Source: Gracilimonas sp965227785 (GTDB lineage: Bacteria > Bacteroidota > Rhodothermia > Balneolales > Balneolaceae). Taken from it: a stretch of DNA of 64,000 bases. The DNA lies in assembly GCF_965227785.1 (NCBI RefSeq), contig NZ_OZ245785.1, positions 1,426,001 to 1,490,000 of the forward strand, read 5' to 3'. Each line of letters begins with the position of its first letter. Position 1 is the first letter of the stretch. Below are positions 8,607-16,226 of this stretch, one piece after another. The position numbers and the translations under genes are program-made. The notes beneath the pieces were generated by a model. It was not told the origin of the DNA. It saw only the letters and a list, made by a program, of their open reading frames with translations, and searched no databases.

Positions 8607-8648
8607 GACCTCTCTTCCCGATACTCGGGACTCCTTCTCAAGGAGAGG
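8607..8648 (+). repeat. Palindromic repeat with CCCGA/TCGGG core
   Basis: The unit has an outer CCTCTC/GAGAGG pairing and an inner CCCGA-TACT-TCGGG-like stem, so it can form a nested hairpin. A clearly related copy lies in inverted orientation at 53070-53111. Confidence 0.55.
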
Positions 8649-8703
8649 CTTTATGTGCGAGGCCAAAGAAACCACAGCTTTTACCATCAATAAACTACAC
8701 CAA

Positions 8704-8770
8704 AGAGTCCTTTCTCCTTGCGAACCTGTCCCTACTAGCCTGTCGATGAGGAGAAAGACAGAAAGAGGTC
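8704..8770 (+). repeat. CTTTCTCCTT hairpin repeat, copy 1 (interrupted loop)
   Basis: The unit starts AGAGTCCTTTCTCCTTGCGA and ends GGAGAAAGACAGAAAGAGGT. The usual 3-base loop is replaced by about 26 bases, so the stem is kept but the loop has been expanded by insertion or substitution. It lies 55 bases after the 8607-8648 palindrome. Confidence 0.6.
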
Positions 8771-8926
8771 AGTTGCTAAGGGATATGAGTTCTTATCAGC
8801 CCCATACCATTTCAAGGTGATTATTTCGTCGTTAACTATTCCAAACACACTTTCAGCTCCACGTCTCCTCCAAAAGATGGGTTCTATGTTTTTGTGAGTT
8901 TTTTATTGGCAACTAAATCACCAAGG

Positions 8927-8966
8927 AGTTCTTTCTCCTTACGAAGGAGAAAGACAGATAGAGGTC
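8927..8966 (+). repeat. CTTTCTCCTT hairpin repeat, copy 2
   Basis: A perfect 10-base stem pairs 8931-8940 (CTTTCTCCTT) with 8944-8953 (AAGGAGAAAG) around an ACG loop. The tail ACAGATAGAGGTC matches the other copies. The next 35 bases also resemble those after copy 1 (GTTGCTATGGGATATGAG type). Confidence 0.7.
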
Positions 8967-9000
8967 GGTTGCTATGGGATATGAGTTCTTATCAGCCTAT

Positions 9001-9047
9001 TGCCATTTCAGGGAGATTGCTTCGTCGCATCCGCTCCTCGCAAAGAC
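9001..9047 (+). repeat. GGAGATTGCTTCG...CTCGCAAAGAC intergenic repeat, copy 2
   Basis: TGCCATTTCAGGGAGATTGC opens the unit and CTCCTCGCAAAGAC closes it after a short centre. This is the shortest copy in the window and follows the hairpin repeat at 8927-8966 directly, the same order as at 11 kb. Confidence 0.6.
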
Positions 9048-9062
9048 GGACCTTAATTACAT

Positions 9063-9157
9063 GTCATCCCGCACAGGAAGAAGCGGAGATGCGGGATCTC
9101 CTTGACAAACTTTTGATATCGATAAGAGAGATCGCGGATAATGTATTTCCGTGATGA
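9063..9157 (+). repeat. Two-hairpin intergenic repeat (about 95 bp), copy 1
   Basis: The unit starts GTCATCCCGC, pairs with GCGGGATCTCCTT, and after a variable spacer ends with a second stem, GAGATCGCGGA with TCCGTGATGAC. Three other copies lie at 10690-10791, 14423-14515 and 17904-17996, all in the same orientation. Confidence 0.7.
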
Positions 9158-9190
9158 CTTGGATATTTATCTGTGAAAATGCGACTTATA

Positions 9191-9216
9191 GCAGAAACCT
9201 GTCAGCTAACAGCTAA
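9191..9216. repeat. CTGTCAGCTAACAGCT repeat
   Basis: AAACCTGTCAGCTAACAGCT is a short imperfect palindrome between the repeat mosaic and the wzz 3' end. The same 18-20 bases recur at 11169-11192, and a diverged copy with both arms at 14842-14872. Confidence 0.55.
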
Positions 9217-9261
9217 ACTCCCTTCCAGTAAGCAAGCGAAGCCATTCATGGCTTCGCGAGA

Positions 9262-10476
9262 TCAGGCTTCGTTTCCAAAAAGATTAGAAGCCAAAAACTG
9301 GCGAATAAAAATCCACCCAATTGATGCAATTCCACTCAGCATCACGAACACAATAAGTACCATAGCCCCGCTGGTTTCATCATTCACCGGAACCTGTACC
9401 GGTTGCAGAACTTTAAAAACCGGTGTTTCTTCCTGTACTTTCAGTTTGGCTTCCTCGTACTGTTGTGTCAGAGAATTGTAGAGATTGAAGGCGATGTCGT
9501 ATTCCGATTGTAAACGCTGTCGCTCGGTCTGGGCCCTTGCTGTCAGGTTTCCCTGATTACTGTCGTCGAAATCAGCCAGCTCCAGTTGGGCCTCCCTGAA
9601 TCGTTCGCGGGCATCATTAAGCTGCTCTTCTATAAACTCCAGATCCCGAATTACTTTTTCGGTACGGTACTCTACCAGGTATTCTGTAAGTTCATCAATA
9701 GTATATTTAGCTACACTTGCCGCTAATTTCGGGTCTGACATTTGAGCCCTAACGGTAACCACTCCCGATTCTTCATCTAAACTTGCAGAAACTCTTGATC
9801 GAAGAGCTGTAATTACTTCCATTTCATTTTTAGACAACTCAACAATTTCGTCCTGATTGCTAACTCCTGCACTGAAAGTTTCTTCTTCACCCTTAAATGC
9901 ACCAATAATAGTTCCCGGTAATCCTATGGTAAACATTTTCACATAACCCAAAACGCCCGGCGCCTGAACTTCCAGATAGTAATTATAGATAGAAGTTGTT
10001 GTATCATAATCCGGGAAGTAAAACTGCTGCCGGGCCAGCTTATCCTGGAAACTAAGGCTTTGCACAATTTTGGGATAAAGATCTACCCGAATGGCATTAC
10101 TGGCTGAGTTGTACGTTCCCCCACCACTCAATCCAATCAGCCCACCGTATTGTCTCAATAAACTGGAGGCCCCACCCTGACTTTCGGTGCTGTATTCCGG
10201 CATCAAAGTGGCATCGCTTACATATTCTTTAGGGCTGAGCAATGCTACCAACACCCCGAGAACAACACCCACAGCCACAAAACGGTAAATGATTTTGCGA
10301 TTATCCCAAATGGTTTTGGCCAGTTCAATCAGGTCAATTTCGTCTTCTTCGTAGCCTTCATAGGACTGATCGGCCGGGACTAATCGGTATTCCTGTATGG
10401 GAAAGTTTTCCGGGCTGTGTTTCTTACCCGGCTTATTGTCCCCATGTTCCTGATTTGATTTGTTCTCTTCGCTCAC
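9262..10476 (-). CDS. Wzz-type polysaccharide chain-length determinant protein
   Basis: This inner-membrane polysaccharide co-polymerase would set O-antigen or capsule chain length. Residues 1-58 are a hydrophilic acidic cytoplasmic tail and residues 62-80 form the first membrane helix. A Wzz-domain start (PKEYVSDATLMPEYS) follows. A long periplasmic part has predicted coiled coil around 290-350 (EEQLNDARERFREAQLEL). A second membrane helix lies near 372-395, preceded by a Pro-rich VLQPVQVPV segment. It lies upstream of the sugar-nucleotide operon, separated by the repeat mosaic, so it may have its own promoter. No tyrosine-kinase domain is fused. Confidence 0.85.
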   Translation of the reverse strand: MSEENKSNQEHGDNKPGKKHSPENFPIQEYRLVPADQSYEGYEEDEIDLIELAKTIWDNRKIIYRFVAVGVVLGVLVALLSPKEYVSDATLMPEYSTESQGGASSLLRQYGGLIGLSGGGTYNSASNAIRVDLYPKIVQSLSFQDKLARQQFYFPDYDTTTSIYNYYLEVQAPGVLGYVKMFTIGLPGTIIGAFKGEEETFSAGVSNQDEIVELSKNEMEVITALRSRVSASLDEESGVVTVRAQMSDPKLAASVAKYTIDELTEYLVEYRTEKVIRDLEFIEEQLNDARERFREAQLELADFDDSNQGNLTARAQTERQRLQSEYDIAFNLYNSLTQQYEEAKLKVQEETPVFKVLQPVQVPVNDETSGAMVLIVFVMLSGIASIGWIFIRQFLASNLFGNEA

Positions 10477-10689
10477 TTTCTACCAAATTTTGTTAAGCAA
10501 TGATGATACGAAGTTTGGGCTTCTATTTAAAGAGGTATTTAGAGTAGATATTTAGATGAAAGATGTAAGATTAGAGACTTGATGGATTGACGGTGGTGGT
10601 TGTGCCAGCAGGGCCTTTTGTGGAGCCGGGGTTCTTATGCCGTCAGGCATTGCCGCTACGCGGTATTGTGTATCTATACCAGGTAACCT

Positions 10690-10791
10690 GTCATCCAGAA
10701 CGCAGTCCCGGGAATTCGAGACGGAGTGAAGGATCTCCTTAATCGGCTTGGGATATAGATAAAAAGATCGCGGGTCCATCCCCGCGATGAC
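10690..10791 (+). repeat. Two-hairpin intergenic repeat, copy 2
   Basis: This 102-base copy starts GTCATCCAGAACGC, contains GGAGTGAAGGATCTCCTT, and ends with the stem GATCGCGGGTCC and CCCCGCGATGAC. It is the most diverged of the four copies in its first hairpin, while the second hairpin is intact with compensated bases (GCGGG with CCCGC). Confidence 0.65.
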
Positions 10792-10998
10792 GGGGTAATA
10801 AGAGCAGGATAGTTCGCAAATTGATCTCTCGGTCCATCGGACCATCGCAAATCACTCATTGCTGTTTCAGTTAAGGGTGCTAAATTCTATATCCCAAATA
10901 TTATCTGGCTGAGATCCTTCGCGCCCATCATCCCAAACTTAATTAAGCGTTCCTGCGCTCAGGATGACCCGGGTTTTAAGAGGCTCAGAATGTTACCA

Positions 10999-11042
10999 AG
11001 GAGTCCTTTCTCCTTGCGAAGGAGAAAGACAGAAAGAGGTCG
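10999..11042 (+). repeat. CTTTCTCCTT hairpin repeat, copy 3
   Basis: A perfect 10-base stem (11006-11015 with 11019-11028) flanks a GCG loop, preceded by AAGGAGTC and followed by ACAGAAAGAGGTCGG. It is the cleanest copy of the family. Confidence 0.7.
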
Positions 11043-11075
11043 GAGGACTAAGGGTTGTAATTTCTTATTAATCTG

Positions 11076-11149
11076 TTGCCATTTCAAGGAGATTGCTTCG
11101 GCGTCAACTACCTGAAACCTACATAATTCCCCTGCCTCCTCGCAAAGAC
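11076..11149 (+). repeat. GGAGATTGCTTCG...CTCGCAAAGAC intergenic repeat, copy 3
   Basis: TGCCATTTCAAGGAGATTGC opens the unit and CCTCCTCGCAAAGAC closes it after about 40 variable bases. It again follows a CTTTCTCCTT hairpin, as at 8.9-9.05 kb. Confidence 0.6.
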
Positions 11150-11168
11150 CAGCAATTAACTACACTGA

Positions 11169-11192
11169 TAGCTGAAACCTGTCAGCTAACAG
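11169..11192. repeat. CTGTCAGCTAACAGC repeat, second copy
   Basis: GATAGCTGAAACCTGTCAGC continues into TAACAGCC and matches the unit at 9191-9216. It lies about 38 bases before the fadE 3' end and could serve as a weak hairpin downstream of it. Confidence 0.5.
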
Positions 11193-11229
11193 CCCCTTCA
11201 AAACGTCCGCACTTTAACACTTTCCCACG

Positions 11230-13728
11230 TTAAACCATCGCCTCAGGAGCCTTTGCCGGCTTCTTCCCATCACCAAACGGCTTGGTCGGCGTTTCGTTCA
11301 TATACTCATCCAGCGTAAACTCATCGACCTGAATGGCATCATTTCGAGCTTGTTCGGTTTTCTTGACCAGTTCGCCTTCTTCTTTAGTAAGCACTCCCTT
11401 CTCAACCGCTAAATCTGCAATTTCGAGATAAGGTTCTTTGGGAAGTTCTTTGGCTTTGATGGCTTTGTATAACTTTTTAAAGGCAGGCCACGCCTGTTCC
11501 ACCAGTTCCATGGTGTGCTCATAACGGCCGATGGCAGACTCATTGTCTTTAGGTAAGAAAATCCCGTTCGTGATATGATCACGGTCTTCACCTCTTTTCT
11601 GCATGGCCTGAGCTACTTTGTGTCCGAGTTTGTCAGAAGGATACGTTCCGATAGGATTCAACCTTCCCCATACTCCAGCCAGGCGAAATACCCAGCTCAA
11701 TCCAGGCACCTTTATCTCTCTCAGAATACCTTCAAATGCCTGCTGTATTTTCCAGAAGCTGTATTCCATCGCCCATTCAAAATATGGACGGTCGGCTTCT
11801 CTTCTTCCCTCGGCTTCAAAACGTTTAAGGGTACCAGAGGCCAGGTACATATAACTGAGAATATCCGCATAACGGCCGGCTATTTTCTCCTTCATTTTCA
11901 GTGCACCACCATAGGAACCCAGCGCAATATCAGCGAAGAAGGCAAATGAGGCTGAAGTCCATGCCAGCTTGCGAAAGTATTTGGCGGAAGGTCCGCTTAC
12001 CGGAGAACTTGCCAATCGCCCTCTTGTGATACTCAGCATAAACGCCCGCGACTTATTTCGGGCCACATGACCAATATGCTTCCAAAAGTTATCATCAAAG
12101 GCTTTGACGTCTTTGTTCATAAGCGCATCTATTTCGTTGTAGGCATAGGGGTGACAACGTATGGCACCCTGTCCAAAGATCATCAGCGTTCGGGTTAGGA
12201 TATTGGCTCCTTCTACCGTGATGGCTATCGGCATGGCCGTATAACTACTGGCGAAGATATTTCGGGGACCACGGGAAATACCGGCTCCGCCTACAATATC
12301 CATAGCGTCATTCACAATCTCTCTTCCAAGCTCGGTGAAGTTGTATTTAGCAATGGCGGTAACAACGGCCGGTTTTTGTCCGCTATCCAGTCCACCGGTG
12401 GTATATCTGCGGGCTCCTTCCATCAGGTAGGTGTACCCACCAATCCGGGCCATTGGTTCTTCAATTCCTTCAAACTTCCCGATGTTCAATCCAAACTGCT
12501 TACGGATAGCGGTGTAGGCTCCGATAGCTCTTGTTGCTACTTTGGCTCCACCCACACTTTGCGCCGGCAGAGAGATTCCCCGTCCAACAGCCAGCGACTC
12601 CATCAGCATGCGCCAGCCATTTCCGGCTCCTTCTTTTCCTCCAATGATGGAATCCTCCAGAGGAACCACCACATCTTTACCGTTAATCGGACAATTATAA
12701 AACGGAATGCCCAATGGGTCATGGCGGCGACCCAGAACTACACCTTCCGTATCAGAAGGTATCAGGGCACAGGTAATACCCCGGTTTTCATCTTCTCCGA
12801 TCAGGTGATCCGGGTCTTTCAGGTTGAATGCTAGTCCAATTACTGTTGAAATGGCAGCCAGTGTGATGTAACGCTTCTCAAAATTCAGTCGCAGATATAG
12901 CTTCCCGTCTTCTCCTTTAAACACCACACCTTCCGAGCGCATGCTTCCGGCGTCGGAACCGGCATTTGCTTCTGTAAGACCAAAGCAAGGCATCTCTTCA
13001 CCGTTTGCCAGTTTAGGCAGGTAATGATCTTTTTGTTCTTCGGTTCCATAATGAAGAAGCAATTCGGCCGGACCTAAGGAATTGGGAACCATCACCGTAG
13101 TTGCCAACGGTCCACATCGAGAAGCCAACTTCGCTACAATTGCACTGTGAGCCGTAGCCGAGAATTCGAGTCCGCCATACTTTTTGGGAACAATCAATCC
13201 GAAGAACTTCTCTTTTCGCATGAATTCCCATACTTCATCGGTAAACCCCTTTCGAACCATCACATCCCAGTCCGTTACCATCTTGCAAAGCTTCTCAACA
13301 GGTCCATCCAAAAACGCCTGCTCTTCTTCGGTGAGCTCCGGATAATCTTCGTCCAGAATACGCTTGAAATCAGGCTTTCCTGAAAACAACTCCCCTTCCA
13401 CCCACACATTCCCTGCTTCAATAGCGATTTGTTCGGTTTCCGAAATCTTGGGCAGAAAGTTCAGAGCATCCAGCAGTTTCATAATCGGACCACTCAACAC
13501 TACCCGTCGAATGGGTTTGATGTTGAAGACAAGTACCAAAACGGTGTAGGTGATGTACAGCCAGGTTGGAGCATCCAATCCAACCAATCCTGCATAGCCG
13601 GCAATAGCCCACAGCCAAAGTGGGGCTCCGGTGTATCCTAAAATCAGCATCAGCAAGAACGCCGTTCCTATTGACGCCCACAGCGGGATTTCACTGAAAA
13701 AACCGACTAATTCCATTAATGCTTCCAT
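11230..13728 (-). CDS. fadE: Acyl-CoA dehydrogenase, FadE-type
   Basis: This large enzyme would catalyse the first, FAD-dependent step of fatty-acid beta-oxidation. It has about 832 residues, the size of E. coli FadE (about 814). Residues 1-75 are hydrophobic and form membrane segments. The acyl-CoA dehydrogenase core follows, with LTEANAGSDAGSM near 255 and VEGANILTRTLMIFGQGAIRCHPY near 515. The C-terminal DUF1974-type region is specific to FadE. The frame is open from an ATG at 13734, but GAGGA sits only 1 base from that codon and 6 bases from the ATG at 13728, so the latter is chosen. It follows a TetR gene in the same direction. Confidence 0.9.
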   Translation of the reverse strand: MEALMELVGFFSEIPLWASIGTAFLLMLILGYTGAPLWLWAIAGYAGLVGLDAPTWLYITYTVLVLVFNIKPIRRVVLSGPIMKLLDALNFLPKISETEQIAIEAGNVWVEGELFSGKPDFKRILDEDYPELTEEEQAFLDGPVEKLCKMVTDWDVMVRKGFTDEVWEFMRKEKFFGLIVPKKYGGLEFSATAHSAIVAKLASRCGPLATTVMVPNSLGPAELLLHYGTEEQKDHYLPKLANGEEMPCFGLTEANAGSDAGSMRSEGVVFKGEDGKLYLRLNFEKRYITLAAISTVIGLAFNLKDPDHLIGEDENRGITCALIPSDTEGVVLGRRHDPLGIPFYNCPINGKDVVVPLEDSIIGGKEGAGNGWRMLMESLAVGRGISLPAQSVGGAKVATRAIGAYTAIRKQFGLNIGKFEGIEEPMARIGGYTYLMEGARRYTTGGLDSGQKPAVVTAIAKYNFTELGREIVNDAMDIVGGAGISRGPRNIFASSYTAMPIAITVEGANILTRTLMIFGQGAIRCHPYAYNEIDALMNKDVKAFDDNFWKHIGHVARNKSRAFMLSITRGRLASSPVSGPSAKYFRKLAWTSASFAFFADIALGSYGGALKMKEKIAGRYADILSYMYLASGTLKRFEAEGRREADRPYFEWAMEYSFWKIQQAFEGILREIKVPGLSWVFRLAGVWGRLNPIGTYPSDKLGHKVAQAMQKRGEDRDHITNGIFLPKDNESAIGRYEHTMELVEQAWPAFKKLYKAIKAKELPKEPYLEIADLAVEKGVLTKEEGELVKKTEQARNDAIQVDEFTLDEYMNETPTKPFGDGKKPAKAPEAMV

Positions 13729-13741
13729 AATCATTCCTCGT

Positions 13742-14341
13742 TTATGATACCGTTGTTCGAATCAGGAATCCCTGAACCACATGCTCAATGGATTCCTCAA
13801 TAAATTGTTCTTTATCGATCCGGCTGTCCAGCCTCTTATTAAGGACAACCGAAACCACACCGTGTAATTGTGCCCATATCGAGTAAGCGGCCACCACCGG
13901 TTTATCTACTTCCATCAGTCCCTGACCTACACTTTCCTCAATGGTTTTCACCAGCAGCTCGTACGCCCTCCGGGCTTTGCGAAATTTCTCCTTGGGATAA
14001 CGCGCCATGGAATCGGAGCGAACCTTATAGATAATTTCGTACTTCTCCGGGTATTCAAGACCAAATTCCACATAACTTTTTGTAATGGCTTTAAACCGCT
14101 CAATGCTATCGGTTTTTGGCAATGCTTTTTTCTCTATAAACCGGCTTAAATCTTCTACTGACTCTTCAATCAGCGTATGCAGCAGGTGATCTTTGTTTTC
14201 GAAATAGAGATAAATACTGGTTGCAGATACATCCGCCTTCTTAGCAATTTTCCTCATCGACAGCGACTTGTATCCTTCTTCATACAACAAGTGCCGGCTT
14301 ATGTCTAAAATCTGATCTCGTAGGGGTACTTCTTCGCTCAT
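13742..14341 (-). CDS. TetR-family transcriptional regulator
   Basis: Residues about 8-55 form the TetR helix-turn-helix (ILDISRHLLYEEGYKSLSMR, then IAKKADVSATSIYLYFENKD), followed by an all-helical ligand-binding domain. It lies directly upstream of the fadE-type gene in one transcript, with a gap of under 15 bases. The likely job is acyl-CoA-responsive repression of that operon, as for FadR/PsrA-like TetR proteins. The ligand is inferred from context only. The upstream bases around TTAACGGTGTTAA (14354-14366) form a short palindrome that could be its operator. Confidence 0.85.
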   Translation of the reverse strand: MSEEVPLRDQILDISRHLLYEEGYKSLSMRKIAKKADVSATSIYLYFENKDHLLHTLIEESVEDLSRFIEKKALPKTDSIERFKAITKSYVEFGLEYPEKYEIIYKVRSDSMARYPKEKFRKARRAYELLVKTIEESVGQGLMEVDKPVVAAYSIWAQLHGVVSVVLNKRLDSRIDKEQFIEESIEHVVQGFLIRTTVS

Positions 14342-14353
14342 TCTTTTACTTAG

Positions 14354-14366
14354 GTTAACGGTGTTA
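14354..14366. promoter_or_regulatory. Candidate TetR operator palindrome
   Basis: TTAACGGTGTTAA is a near-perfect palindrome with TTAAC/GTTAA arms. It lies 13 bases upstream of the TetR gene start, a usual place for autoregulation. This is inference only, and no second copy was seen at fadE. Confidence 0.35.
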
Positions 14367-14422
14367 ACTTCCGTAATGTAATCAATCCACAGCGAAAATC
14401 AAGATGGGGTTTTTTAACACCT

Positions 14423-14515
14423 GTCATCCCGGACGAAGCCTGGCGGAGATCCGGGATCTCCCTTATCAATTTGCGATGCCTTCTAAAGAGATCGCGGATC
14501 TAAGTCCGCGATGAC
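14423..14515 (+). repeat. Two-hairpin intergenic repeat, copy 3
   Basis: GTCATCCCGGA pairs imperfectly with TCCGGGATCTC in the first stem. GAGATCGCGGATC pairs with GTCCGCGATGAC in the second. The 93-base length matches copies 1 and 4. Confidence 0.7.
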
Positions 14516-14693
14516 TGAATCATATTACAAAAGAGTTGGAAATTCGATCGCTCGGTCTATTGGTCATTCGTAGTTCAATTCTTGCCTATGTAAAGCCCGA
14601 TTTGGGAATAGGAATTCTGACTAAATTCTGGCAAAGATTCTTCGATGCCTCAGGATGACTCCATTATTAATATTTGATGAGATAGCTAATAAA

Positions 14694-14733
14694 GAGTCTT
14701 TCTCCTTGCTAAGGAGAAAGACAGAAAGAGGTC
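14694..14733 (+). repeat. CTTTCTCCTT hairpin repeat, copy 4
   Basis: A perfect 10-base stem (14698-14707 with 14711-14720) flanks a GCT loop, followed by the family tail ACAGAAAGAGGTCGG. Confidence 0.7.
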
Positions 14734-14841
14734 GGAAGGAAAGGGCAAGTGCGGTGTATAAAACCTCGTCACCATTTACCCACTTAACGTGAGGCAGAGC
14801 ATCAATTCACAGTTGCGCATTAGAACAGGTTACCAAGAATC

Positions 14842-14872
14842 AACTGACAGCTGTCGTCTGATAGCTGACAGC
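14842..14872. repeat. CTGACAGCTGTC / GCTGACAGC repeat
   Basis: The unit has two facing arms, CTGACAGCTGTC and GATAGCTGACAGC, related to the CTGTCAGCTAACAGCT units at 9191 and 11169. It lies 5 bases before the trmB stop codon. Confidence 0.5.
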
Positions 14873-14876
14873 TTCT

Positions 14877-15530
14877 TCACACCCTAAACTTCAAATACTT
14901 AATCGTCTTTCCCTTCTCCAGATGCATGCTCTCGTAGTAAGTAATAATGGAAAGCTCAGGATCATCCGGGCGGTTATTATGGACATTGGGTTCATCATCC
15001 AGAAGCTCCAGTTCTTCCTGCTCAATTACTTCTTTTGTGTATTCATACAGCACATCGCTGTCGGTTTTCAGGTTGATGACCGCACCGGGCTTCATCACTT
15101 TGCGATACAATTCCAGAAATTTGGGAGCGGTAAGGCGTTTTCTCTCTTTTTTGATATACGGATCAGAAAATACGATCCAGGCTTCATCCACCTCATTCTC
15201 CACAAAGAACTGATCGAGGTGATCGATATAGCATCTCAGAAACCGGACATTGTCCAAATTTTTCTCGAGCGCTTCAGTAGCCCCTACCCACATTCGGTTC
15301 CCTTTAATATCCAGGCCCACAAAGTTTTTATCGGGATGAAGTTGGGCAAGTCCGATCGAATACTCTCCTTTTCCACAAGCCAGTTCTAAAACGATAGGTT
15401 GATCATTTTCAAAAACTTCCGAATTCCATTTCCCTTTAGGTGCAGGATTTTCTTTATCAAAATCGGTGTAAACGAGCGTATTTTTAAGCTTGGGCAGCTC
15501 CTCCATTCGCTCCTGTTTGATTTTGGGCAT
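14877..15530 (-). CDS. trmB: tRNA (guanine-N7-)-methyltransferase
   Basis: TrmB methylates G46 of tRNAs using S-adenosylmethionine. The 217-residue protein has the SAM-binding LELACGKGEYSIGLA near residue 48. GLDIKGNRMW follows, and FSDPYIKKERKRLTAP near 120 takes the place of the family's usual FPDPWPKxRHxKRR motif. This substitution (Ser-Asp-Pro-Tyr) is the form I associate with Bacteroidota TrmB proteins. The start ATG at 15530 follows a 26-base gap to the vapC stop. Confidence 0.92.
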   Translation of the reverse strand: MPKIKQERMEELPKLKNTLVYTDFDKENPAPKGKWNSEVFENDQPIVLELACGKGEYSIGLAQLHPDKNFVGLDIKGNRMWVGATEALEKNLDNVRFLRCYIDHLDQFFVENEVDEAWIVFSDPYIKKERKRLTAPKFLELYRKVMKPGAVINLKTDSDVLYEYTKEVIEQEELELLDDEPNVHNNRPDDPELSIITYYESMHLEKGKTIKYLKFRV

Positions 15531-15556
15531 AACAGATTCTCTTCTAATCCTAACTA

Positions 15557-15958
15557 CTAAACAGACTTTTTAACTTTATGTGGGTTTATCAGATCTAAGC
15601 CTTCTACAATATCGAAATCAGAGATGTTACGTGTAATCAAAATAAGATCTTGCACATTAGCTGTAGCTGCTATGAGTGCATCCGGTAATTTTATCCTATG
15701 GGCTTTCCTGATCTGAATACAGGAGGCAACAATTTCTTCACTCAAGTTCAGTACCTCAGAATCATTAATAAAAGACTTCAAGATCTGCTCTTCATGAGCT
15801 GTGCCATTATAACCTAATACTTCAATTTTAGATATGACAGAAACCATTGGCACATTATCAATAACATGACTTAAAAATTCCTGCCCGGTATCAGGAAGTC
15901 GCCCTCCCAGAAAATCAATTAAGGCATTACTGTCGATCAGATATCCCGATCGTCCCAT
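15557..15958 (-). CDS. PIN-domain ribonuclease toxin (VapC-like)
   Basis: This 133-residue PIN domain has all four expected acidic residues: Asp9 (YLIDSN), Glu46 (SKIEVLG), Asp93 (LPDALIAATA) and Asp114 (ISDFD). VapC toxins cleave specific tRNAs or rRNA and are inhibited by the upstream antitoxin. The gene overlaps the antitoxin gene by 22 bases, the usual toxin-antitoxin coupling. The RNA target cannot be read from sequence. Confidence 0.85.
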   Translation of the reverse strand: MGRSGYLIDSNALIDFLGGRLPDTGQEFLSHVIDNVPMVSVISKIEVLGYNGTAHEEQILKSFINDSEVLNLSEEIVASCIQIRKAHRIKLPDALIAATANVQDLILITRNISDFDIVEGLDLINPHKVKKSV

Positions 15959-16161
15959 TCTTCCCGACTTTCATTAACGTAATTGTGCATTTTTTGAGCT
16001 GTATCTGAGGATAAAGCACCGGCATATTTATCTGACAATTTTTCTTTTGAAACCAGACCTGCATCATCGGCACTCAATACCTTAAGAATATCTAAATCCT
16101 CAAGTTCTTTCAGAATCTTTAGTGCTTTACGATCTTTTATTTGGATCTTTATCGTTTCCAT
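15937..16161 (-). CDS. Antitoxin of the PIN toxin pair
   Basis: This is a 74-residue charged protein with a beta-strand start (METIKIQIKDRKALKILKEL) and a C-terminal acidic helix (NYVNESREEWDDRDI) suited to wrapping the toxin. I do not recognise its DNA-binding family. The position upstream of and overlapping the PIN gene is the main evidence. Antitoxins of this build usually autoregulate their operon. A purine-rich run precedes the start at 16159-16161. Confidence 0.75.
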   Translation of the reverse strand: METIKIQIKDRKALKILKELEDLDILKVLSADDAGLVSKEKLSDKYAGALSSDTAQKMHNYVNESREEWDDRDI

Positions 16162-16226
16162 TTTTCAACATTTATACTTTTAATCAAAGTAACGAAATGG
16201 CTTTAAAAATCATATAATGAGCAATT

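Larger units (their letters stand above)
8229..9261. other. Gene-free mosaic of palindromic repeats (1.03 kb)
   Basis: No credible gene is seen between the regulator start and the wzz stop. The stretch holds, left to right: a TTCGTTTTTCG inverted pair, a GAGTTGAGAGTTGA run, and a CAAGGAGATTGCTTxG repeat. A CCCGA/TCGGG palindrome follows, then two CTTTCTCCTT hairpins, a second GGAGATTGCTTCG repeat, a two-hairpin unit and a CTGTCAGCTAACAGCT unit. Several open frames of 60-100 codons cross the area, but they only translate repeats. The polysaccharide operon promoter should lie near 8230-8400. Confidence 0.7.
10477..11229. other. Gene-free repeat region (0.75 kb) between fadE and wzz
   Basis: No convincing gene is seen. 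From left to right it holds the wzz promoter side, an AGATGTAAGATTAGAG fragment (10566-10581) and a two-hairpin unit. An AGGATGACCCGGG fragment near 10970, a CTTTCTCCTT hairpin, a GGAGATTGCTTCG repeat and a CTGTCAGCTAACAGC unit follow. The last four repeat types occur in the same left-to-right order as in the 8-9 kb mosaic, apart from the two-hairpin unit. Confidence 0.7.
14367..14876. other. Gene-free repeat region (about 0.5 kb) between trmB and the TetR gene
   Basis: No gene is supported here. It contains a two-hairpin unit, a fragment AGATTCTTCGATGCCTCAGG ending AGGATGACTCC (14635-14661), a CTTTCTCCTT hairpin and a CTGACAGCTGTC...GCTGACAGC unit. Their order matches that of the 10.5-11.2 kb region. 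Confidence 0.65.

Noticed and set aside
8477..9481. Several open frames of 60-100 codons on the + strand in the 8.4-9.5 kb region
   Set aside because: They translate repeat units or run into wzz antisense, share no recognisable domain, and change frame between repeat copies.
10552..10859. Two overlapping minus-strand frames of 61 and 97 codons between fadE and wzz
   Set aside because: They cover the two-hairpin repeat, and their protein sequences look like random translation with no start signal.
8480..14872. Possible CRISPR array
   Set aside because: Repeats are of several kinds, irregularly spaced over kilobases and partly palindromic. No cas genes are present.
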